DNA of 6,548 bases from Planococcus sp. (in: firmicutes) (GTDB taxonomy: Bacteria; Bacillota; Bacilli; Bacillales_A; Planococcaceae), in contig JASLAI010000124.1 in assembly GCA_030147225.1 (NCBI GenBank), forward strand, positions 1 to 6,548, given 5' to 3'. The number at the start of each line of letters is the position of its first letter. Positions within the stretch are counted from its first letter, which is position 1. The translations under genes and the position numbers were made by a program. Below are positions 1 to 6,548 of this stretch, piece after piece. Below the pieces are notes generated by a model. The model did not search any database, was not told the origin of the DNA, and saw nothing but the letters and a program-made list of their open reading frames with translations.

Positions 1-1161
1 ATCAGAAGTAGACTGATTATCCATAATCAATGTATCACATTCGATGTTTGAACGAGCGCCATCCGCTTTACGTCCGAAATGCACGATTCCACGGTATGAA
101 ACTTTACCGCCTTGTTTCGAGATTGACTTCGAAACAATTGATGAAGATGTATTCGGAGCCAAGTGAATCATTTTCGCGCCCGCATCCTGGTGCTGTCCTT
201 TACCAGCGATGGCAATCGACAAGGTCATGCCGCGTGCGCCTTCACCTTTCAAGTAGACAGCTGGGTACTTCATTGTCAATTTAGAACCGATGTTGCCATC
301 AATCCATTCCATTGTTCCGTTTGCATCAACAAATGCACGCTTCGTTACAAGGTTAAAGACGTTGTTTGCCCAGTTTTGGATCGTTGTATAACGGCAATAA
401 GCATCTTTCTTCACGATGATTTCAACAACAGCAGAGTGAAGTGAATTTGTCGTGTAAACAGGAGCTGTACAGCCTTCTACGTAGTGAACGCTTGCGCCTT
501 CATCAACAATGATTAAGGTACGCTCAAACTGACCCATGTTTTCTGAGTTGATACGGAAATAAGCTTGCAACGGAGATTCTACTTTGATGCCTTTAGGCAC
601 GTAGATGAAAGATCCGCCAGACCATACTGCCGTGTTCAACGCAGCAAATTTATTGTCTGCGGCCGGAATTACCGACTGCCAGTATTCTTTGAAAAGATCT
701 TCGTTTTCACGAAGCGCAGCACCAGTATCCTTAAAGACGATACCCATGTCTTCCAATTCGACTTTCATATTGTGATAGACAACTTCAGATTCATATTGGG
801 CAGAAACACCAGCCAAATATTTTTGCTCTGCTTCTGGAATTCCCAATTTATCAAAAGTACGTTTGATTTCTTCAGGAACTTCATCCCATGAAGTCTGGCT
901 TGCTTCAGATGGTTTTACGTAATACGTAATTTCATCGAAGTTCAATGAAGCTAAATCGCCGCCCCATTGTGGCATCGGCATTGAATAGAACAACTTCAAC
1001 GCTTTCAGACGGGATTTCAACATCCATTCCGGTTCATCTTTGATTTTCGAGATTTCTCTTACAATGTCTTCAGTAAGTCCACGTTTAGATCTAAAAACTG
1101 AAACATCCTTGTCATGGAACCCATATTTATAATCACCGATTTCTGGCATTTTTTTCGCCAT
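1..1161 (-). CDS. sufB: SufB, Fe-S cluster assembly scaffold protein (partial, C-terminus beyond left edge)
   Basis: The frame is open without a stop from the ATG at 1159-1161 to the window edge, giving 387 codons. From memory the family is about 465 residues in Bacillus, so roughly the last 78 are missing. SufB is the scaffold of the cytosolic SufBC2D complex, on which the nascent cluster forms. It begins [15 protein letters not shown] and carries the beta-helix core. Two cysteines matter: Cys231 in EGCTAP, which I align with E. coli Cys254, and Cys375 in IECDTLIM near the edge, which I align with the essential E. coli Cys405. Both alignments are from memory. A strong GGAGG (1169-1173) lies 7 nt before the ATG, and the gap to the sufU stop is 20 nt. 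It is the last visible gene of the operon. No frameshift or internal stop was found on a codon-by-codon read. Confidence 0.97.
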   Translation of the reverse strand, partial: MAKKMPEIGDYKYGFHDKDVSVFRSKRGLTEDIVREISKIKDEPEWMLKSRLKALKLFYSMPMPQWGGDLASLNFDEITYYVKPSEASQTSWDEVPEEIKRTFDKLGIPEAEQKYLAGVSAQYESEVVYHNMKVELEDMGIVFKDTGAALRENEDLFKEYWQSVIPAADNKFAALNTAVWSGGSFIYVPKGIKVESPLQAYFRINSENMGQFERTLIIVDEGASVHYVEGCTAPVYTTNSLHSAVVEIIVKKDAYCRYTTIQNWANNVFNLVTKRAFVDANGTMEWIDGNIGSKLTMKYPAVYLKGEGARGMTLSIAIAGKGQHQDAGAKMIHLAPNTSSSIVSKSISKQGGKVSYRGIVHFGRKADGARSNIECDTLIMDNQSTSD

Positions 1162-1181
1162 CGTCGTTCCTCCGTTCTTTG

Positions 1182-4145
<2,964 letters not shown>

Positions 4146-4153
4146 GTTAGTTG

Positions 4154-4161
4154 CCCCTTCC
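4154..4161 (-). promoter_or_regulatory. Ribosome binding site deciding the sufD start
   Basis: The minus strand reads GGAAGGGG here, ending 8 nt before the GTG at 4143-4145. The alternative GTG at 4161-4163 has only a weak AGGA about 12 nt upstream, inside the end of sufC. This favours the shorter SufD. Confidence 0.7.
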
Positions 4162-4163
4162 AC

Positions 4164-4943
4164 TTAAGCTTGTTGTCCTACAGTCTCGTCTTCAATACCA
4201 AGTTCCACTTTGATCCAGTCATAGCCCTCAGCTTCAAGTTTATGAGAAAGTTCTTCTCCACCTGATTTGACTACGCGTCCCTGCATCATTACATGAACAT
4301 GGTCAGGAGTAATATAGTTTAACAGACGCTGATAGTGAGTAATGATCAAGCAGCCGAAGTTTTCGCTTCTCATTTGGTTGATGCCATCTGAAACGACTTT
4401 CAATGCATCGATATCCAAACCGGAGTCGATTTCATCCAAAATAGCGATTTTCGGTTTGATCATCATCAATTGAAGAATTTCATTGCGTTTCTTTTCTCCG
4501 CCTGAAAAACCTTCGTTCAAGTAGCGTTGTGCCATGTCCTGTTCCATATCAAGTACTTCCATTTTGCTGTCCAATTCACGGATGAACTTCATCAATGAAA
4601 TCTCGTTGCCTTCTTCACGACGTGCATTCATAGCCGAACGCATGAAGTCAGCATTGGTTACTCCTGAAATTTCGCTCGGATATTGCATACCAAGGAAAAG
4701 TCCTGCACGTGCACGTTCGTCAACTTCCATTTCCAATACGTCTTCGCCGTCCAAAGTGATGGATCCTTGCGTAATTTCGTATTTTGGATGACCCATGATA
4801 GCAGATGCTAAAGTCGATTTACCAGTACCGTTAGGTCCCATAATTGCATGTATTTCACCTGTATTAATTGTTAAGTCTACACCTTTTAAAATCTCTTTGT
4901 CTTCGATTTTAACGTGTAAATCTTTAATGACCAAAGTTGACAT
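4164..4943 (-). CDS. sufC: SufC, ABC-type ATPase of the SUF complex
   Basis: This 259-residue cytosolic ABC ATPase drives conformational change in SufB-SufD during cluster assembly; it is not a transporter. Visible motifs in order are Walker A GPNGTGKST (36-44), Q-loop Gln87 (MQYPSE), the signature FSGGEKKR (146-153), Walker B IAILDEIDSGLD (166-177) and the switch histidine His203 (ITHYQRLL). The sequence FSGGEKKRNE and the EIDSGLD variant after Walker B are typical of SufC. The ATG has GGAGG (4951-4955) 7 nt upstream. It is the first gene of the operon, and its TAA (4164-4166) lies 18 nt before the preferred sufD start. The 230-nt region before it holds the operon promoter and repeats. Confidence 0.98.
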   Translation of the reverse strand: MSTLVIKDLHVKIEDKEILKGVDLTINTGEIHAIMGPNGTGKSTLASAIMGHPKYEITQGSITLDGEDVLEMEVDERARAGLFLGMQYPSEISGVTNADFMRSAMNARREEGNEISLMKFIRELDSKMEVLDMEQDMAQRYLNEGFSGGEKKRNEILQLMMIKPKIAILDEIDSGLDIDALKVVSDGINQMRSENFGCLIITHYQRLLNYITPDHVHVMMQGRVVKSGGEELSHKLEAEGYDWIKVELGIEDETVGQQA

Positions 4944-4950
4944 GTAAATA

Positions 4951-4955
4951 CCTCC
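4951..4955 (-). promoter_or_regulatory. sufC ribosome binding site
   Basis: GGAGG on the minus strand, 7 nt before the sufC ATG. It fixes the start of the first operon gene and lies about 15 nt downstream of a leader hairpin that could affect its access. Confidence 0.85.
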
Positions 4956-4969
4956 ATAAAGTTAATGTT

Positions 4970-4985
4970 GAATGGCAAACCATTC
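4970..4985 (-). promoter_or_regulatory. Leader hairpin upstream of sufC
   Basis: GAATGG and CCATTC form a perfect 6-bp stem around a 4-nt loop (TTTG on the minus strand). It lies between the predicted transcription start near 4997 and the sufC ribosome binding site. Outside a 3-nt mismatch, TTAA/TTAA can extend it. It contains the first copy of the AATGNTTTGCC repeat, so it could be an RNA hairpin or a DNA operator. Its function is inferred. Confidence 0.4.
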
Positions 4986-5003
4986 TTAATTAGTATCATT
5001 CTA

Positions 5004-5032
5004 ATCTTAACTTATATTCACCCTACTGGCAA
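5004..5032 (-). promoter_or_regulatory. Probable sigma-A promoter of the suf operon
   Basis: On the minus strand TTGCCA (5027-5032, five of six to TTGACA) is followed after 17 nt by TAAGAT (5004-5009, four of six to TATAAT). This predicts a start near 4997 and a leader of about 54 nt. The region is AT-rich and other weaker pairings exist. A sigma-B-like pairing, GTTTAA (5037-5042), 13 nt, GGGTGA (5018-5023), overlaps the same stretch. Confidence 0.5.
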
Positions 5033-5042
5033 ATCATTAAAC

Positions 5043-5061
5043 TGCCTTAAAAGCTAAGGCA
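5043..5061. promoter_or_regulatory. 7-bp inverted repeat upstream of the suf promoter
   Basis: TGCCTTA (5043-5049) and TAAGGCA (5055-5061) are perfect inverted repeats around a 5-nt loop. No U-run follows on either strand as it would for a terminator, although a T/A-rich stretch is next to it. It touches the third 11-mer copy. The half-sites resemble those I recall for the manganese regulator MntR (TTTGCCTTAAGG), but the arms are separated by 5 nt here. It may be an operator; no function is established. Confidence 0.4.
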
Positions 5062-5107
5062 AAACATTTTAAAATACTGGATTTCTTACATATTTACAAA
5101 AGCTCTA

Positions 5108-5144
5108 CATGATAACTGTCATGCTTTTATATTTTCAATAAAAG
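5108..5144. repeat. Two adjacent inverted repeats in the suf upstream region
   Basis: CATGA (5108-5112) and TCATG (5119-5123) flank 6 nt. Directly next to them CTTTTAT (5124-5130) and ATAAAAG (5138-5144) flank 7 nt. The second can extend through a CTGT/ACAG pair with a bulge. Neither has a terminator tail. The stretch is AT-rich, so chance is possible for the second. Otherwise I see nothing in 5069-5169. Confidence 0.3.
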
Positions 5145-5169
5145 ACAGCTAATTGAGAAACTGTATCAA

Positions 5170-5199
5170 TAAAAAAACCAGCATCCAAGGATGCTGGTT
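5170..5199 (-). terminator. Intrinsic terminator of the small gene at 5216
   Basis: On the minus strand AACCAGCATCC and GGATGCTGGTT form a stem of 10-11 bp with a tight loop (5176-5199), followed by a run of seven T (5171-5177, partly within the stem). It lies 17 nt after the stop of the small reading frame and insulates suf from it. Confidence 0.92.
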
Positions 5200-5215
5200 C
5201 CGTCTGTTATATGAT

Positions 5216-5371
5216 TTAGTCTCGATGAATCTGCCGTTCGATCTGGCTGGCTACTTTTTGGCCTAGCTGATAATCCTGTTCACGGCGCTGTTCAACTTCA
5301 AGAATCTTTTCAGGGTCATTTTGATATTCGTCAATTCCGAAACCATGTGCATTTCTAAATGCCTGTTCCAT
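5216..5371 (-). CDS. Small uncharacterised protein, probably stress-induced (51 aa or more)
   Basis: I do not recognise this protein. From the ATG at 5369-5371 it has 51 residues, starting MEQAFRNAHGFGIDEYQND. It is hydrophilic, rich in Glu, Gln and Arg, and likely helical (DPEKILEVEQRREQDYQLG). It has no signal peptide, membrane segment or cysteine. Support for a real gene is its own U-tailed terminator 17 nt downstream and a strong sigma-B-like promoter at 5455-5479. The start is uncertain. No good Shine-Dalgarno lies before the ATG, yet the frame stays open upstream to a TGA at 5420-5422. A good AAAGGA (5415-5420) sits 7 nt before an in-frame ATT (5405-5407), which would give 63 residues. 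It may also be a remnant with a damaged 5' end. Confidence 0.65.
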   Translation of the reverse strand: MEQAFRNAHGFGIDEYQNDPEKILEVEQRREQDYQLGQKVASQIERQIHRD

Positions 5372-5440
5372 TTTCTCTGTCTTGTCAATTCCTTGCGAAT
5401 CGATAATGAACCATTCCTTTCAATCTTGGGGTTTTTAAGA

Positions 5441-5473
5441 TTACATTTAATATTATACCCCACCTAAATGTAA
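5441..5473. repeat. Perfect 9-bp inverted repeat bracketing the -10 of the small gene
   Basis: TTACATTTA (5441-5449) and TAAATGTAA (5465-5473) are exact inverted repeats separated by 15 nt. The -10 element lies between the arms, one arm falls in the promoter spacer and the other covers the expected transcription start. The position fits a repressor operator. The regulator is unknown. Confidence 0.5.
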
Positions 5474-5479
5474 ATAAAC
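5455..5479 (-). promoter_or_regulatory. Sigma-B-type promoter of the small gene
   Basis: The minus strand reads GTTTAT (5474-5479), 13 nt, GGGTAT (5455-5460). The B. subtilis sigma-B consensus as I recall it is GTTTAA, 12-15 nt, GGGTAT, so eleven of twelve bases match. The expected start is near 5447, leaving a leader of about 40 nt to the ATT or 76 nt to the ATG. TATAAT overlaps the -10, so sigma-A use is also possible, but no convincing TTGACA lies 16-18 nt upstream. Confidence 0.65.
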
Positions 5480-5532
5480 ATACAAATAGTCTAATTAATC
5501 TGAAAATAGAACTATTGACTTATACTTAGAAA

Positions 5533-5566
5533 AGAAAAAACCTCTGACAAATTCTTGTCAGAGGTT
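5533..5566 (-). terminator. Intrinsic terminator of the lipoprotein gene
   Basis: AACCTCTGACAA and TTGTCAGAGGTT form a perfect 12-bp stem with a 4-nt loop (5539-5566). On the minus strand it is followed by a T-rich tail (5533-5540). It begins 8 nt after the lipoprotein stop codon. The other side has no U-run, so it acts on the minus strand. Confidence 0.95.
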
Positions 5567-5573
5567 GCTTGAT

Positions 5574-6098
5574 TTATTGTGAAACTTCGTTGTAAATGCT
5601 CGATGCTGCCAAATCCTGCTCAACAAGCAATTCGTTCAATTTCGCATCTGCTTCCCCGAATTTTTCATTAGCTGCTTCAAAAGATGCATCTTTAGATAAT
5701 TCTTCCACTTTCATTTCATATGATTCACGCATTGCGGCAAACGCTTCTTCAATCTTTTCTTGCTGATCTTCTAATGCTGCTGGAATTTCAATATTTTCGA
5801 CCGTGTTCGCTGCCTCTTCAGCAGAAGCAATAGCTGCATCCTTCATCGTCTGCAACTCTTCGCCTTCTGGCAAGATATCATCCGCCTGATCCATCTCAAA
5901 TGCATTTAAGTCTGTATCAACTGCATTGATAGAGTTCGGAATAGACATGTAAAATTTCATCAATTCCTGCTTCACGTTCTTGCTCTCTTCAGAACTTTCA
6001 GCGCCAGCAGTTGTCTCAGTTGCTTTCGTTGCTTCTTCTTCTCCACAAGCAGTTAATAAGACTGCCGCCGATAAACCAATCGCCCATAATTTCTTCAT
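5574..6098 (-). CDS. Small acidic lipoprotein of unknown function
   Basis: This 174-residue protein starts MKKLWAIGLSAAVLLTACGEE. It has a short basic n-region, a hydrophobic core and a lipobox LTAC with Cys18 as the lipidation site, so the mature protein should be anchored on the outer face of the cytoplasmic membrane. Residues about 20-42 are a low-complexity Thr/Ser/Glu/Ala linker. The rest is strongly acidic and probably helical, with a likely coiled coil around residues 85-165 (EEAANTVENIE through FGEADAKLNELLVEQD). It has no cysteine besides Cys18 and no catalytic motif I recognise. A purine-rich AGGGGGA lies about 6 nt before the ATG. A terminator follows at once and no gene is co-transcribed, so context gives no hint of function. 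A binding or envelope-associated role is only a guess. Confidence 0.93.
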   Translation of the reverse strand: MKKLWAIGLSAAVLLTACGEEEATKATETTAGAESSEESKNVKQELMKFYMSIPNSINAVDTDLNAFEMDQADDILPEGEELQTMKDAAIASAEEAANTVENIEIPAALEDQQEKIEEAFAAMRESYEMKVEELSKDASFEAANEKFGEADAKLNELLVEQDLAASSIYNEVSQ

Positions 6099-6130
6099 TG
6101 TATTTCCCCCTATTGTATAATATCTTGGCT

Positions 6131-6139
6131 ATAATAGCA
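6131..6139 (-). promoter_or_regulatory. Probable extended -10 promoter of the lipoprotein gene
   Basis: The minus strand reads TGCTATTAT, an extended -10 (TG-N-TATTAT, five of six to TATAAT). The predicted start near 6124 leaves a leader of about 26 nt that contains the ribosome binding site. The -35 region is weak. An alternative pair, TTGTGC with TATACA 17 nt downstream, would start inside the ribosome binding site and is less likely. Confidence 0.45.
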
Positions 6140-6194
6140 CAAAAATTACCAATAGAATAGACCTTTTGAAATAGTCGCAATTGGTCGAATCGAT

Positions 6195-6548
6195 TCATTT
6201 TTCCAAACTTTTACGCCCATTGGTAAACCGATCCACAATATGCGCTAAAGCACCGTCACCAGTGACGTTTGCTGCAGTACCAAAGCTATCTTGAGCCATA
6301 TACAGTGCAATCATTAATGCAACCATTGTTGCATCGAAATTGAGCATGACTTCAAGCAATCCGATAGCTGCCATAACCGCTCCTCCTGGAACTCCGGGAG
6401 CTGCAATCATAGTAACGCCAAGCATCAGAATAAAAGGAAAGAAGCTGGCAAATGTAGGGGTTCCGCCTGTCAGCAAGACAACGCCGATGGCTCAAGAGAC
6501 TAAAGTTATTGTGCTTCCAGACAAATGAATAGTCGCAAACAATGGAAC
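6195..6548 (-). pseudogene. C-terminal part of a DAACS/SDF-family cation symporter, interrupted by TGA, cut by right edge
   Basis: The frame runs from the edge through PLFATIHLSGSTITLVS, meets a TGA at 6492-6494, then continues AIGVVLLTGGTPTFASF to the end at NGRKSLEK. Both sides match the sodium/dicarboxylate symporter family. They show TM7 (PL-ATI--SGST), hairpin 2 (APGVPGGAVMAAIGLL) and TM8 (AQDSFGTAANVTGDGAL), in the same order and spacing as GltPh from memory. The TGA therefore splits one conserved domain. No ribosome binding site lies before the TTG at 6474-6476, so re-initiation is unlikely. By my recalled alignment the TGA falls where GltPh has Cys321, and TGT or TGC to TGA is one change. 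A sequencing error is the main alternative. The Arg of GltPh that binds the substrate carboxylate is Gly here, so the ancestral substrate was probably not glutamate or aspartate. Confidence 0.75.

Larger units (their letters stand above)
4974..5068. repeat. Three direct copies of an 11-mer (GGCAAANCATT) in the suf promoter region
   Basis: On the plus strand GGCAAACCATT lies at 4974-4984, GGCAAATCATT at 5028-5038 and GGCAAAACATT at 5058-5068. Ten of eleven positions are identical in all three. On the transcribed strand each reads AATGNTTTGCC. The copies lie 54 and 30 nt apart, all in the same orientation. Relative to the proposed promoter, one is upstream of the -35, one overlaps it and one is just downstream of the transcription start. 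This layout is typical of operator sites, but I do not recognise the regulator. Confidence 0.6.

Noticed and set aside
30..891. Open frames on the plus strand opposite sufB
   Set aside because: They are antisense to a fully open, recognisable SufB frame, show no family motifs and have no convincing ribosome binding sites.
4534..4791. Plus-strand open frame inside sufC
   Set aside because: It is antisense to the SufC coding sequence and has no independent evidence.
5263..5463. 66-codon minus-strand frame overlapping the small gene
   Set aside because: It starts upstream of the predicted transcription start with no ribosome binding site. Its sequence is an out-of-frame reading of the 51-codon frame, which better fits the terminator.
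6144..6192. ACCAAT/ATTGGT inverted repeat followed by TTTTT as a terminator for the symporter gene
   Set aside because: The stem is only 6 bp around a loop of more than 20 nt, too weak to call.
6016..6198. 60-codon minus-strand frame overlapping the lipoprotein start
   Set aside because: It crosses the lipoprotein promoter and signal peptide in another frame and shows no recognisable features.
6340..6528. 62-codon plus-strand frame opposite the symporter
   Set aside because: It is antisense to a clear DAACS-family sequence.
6171..6538. 10-bp direct repeat ATAGTCGCAA at 6171-6180 and 6529-6538
   Set aside because: One copy is in coding sequence, no duplication of the flanks or mobile element lies between them, and it is probably chance.
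6492..6548. Selenocysteine insertion at the symporter TGA
   Set aside because: I see no convincing bacterial SECIS hairpin just downstream, and selenocysteine is not expected in this transporter family or, to my knowledge, common in this bacterial group.

Overview
The window looks like a low-to-mid G+C Gram-positive chromosome of the order Bacillales. The evidence is the SUF gene order sufC-sufD-sufS-sufU-sufB, a zinc-type SufU whose key residues fall at the same numbers as I recall for Bacillus subtilis, strong GGAGG-type ribosome binding sites, U-tailed hairpin terminators and a sigma-B-like promoter. A Planococcus/Sporosarcina-like host is my guess; I cannot fix the genus. Every gene I can support lies on the minus strand, so transcription runs from high to low coordinates.

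Region 1-4943 is the iron-sulfur cluster assembly operon. SufC (ATPase), SufD (scaffold partner), SufS (cysteine desulfurase), SufU (zinc sulfur-transfer protein) and SufB (scaffold, cut by the left edge) are packed with gaps of 18-20 nt or with overlaps. SufS takes sulfur from cysteine, SufU receives the persulfide, and the SufBCD complex builds the cluster with SufC ATP hydrolysis. The sufD start is best placed at a GTG 18 nt inside the longest frame, because an ideal Shine-Dalgarno sequence sits just before it.

Region 4944-5215 is the suf leader and promoter plus the terminator of the next gene upstream. It holds a plausible promoter, three copies of an 11-mer (GGCAAANCATT on the plus strand) placed upstream of, over and downstream of the promoter, a hairpin inside the first copy and a separate 7-bp hairpin. 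This looks like an undescribed operator array and is the main finding.

Region 5216-5480 holds a short gene of at least 51 codons that most gene callers would miss. It has its own terminator and a near-consensus sigma-B promoter (GTTTAT-N13-GGGTAT) whose -10 is bracketed by a perfect 9-bp inverted repeat. Its start codon is unresolved.

Region 5533-6140 holds a monocistronic gene for a small acidic lipoprotein of unknown function, with a clear terminator and a probable extended -10 promoter. Region 6195-6548 is the C-terminal part of a dicarboxylate/amino acid:cation symporter (DAACS/SDF) family gene. It is interrupted by an in-frame TGA, so it is probably a pseudogene, and it runs off the right edge.
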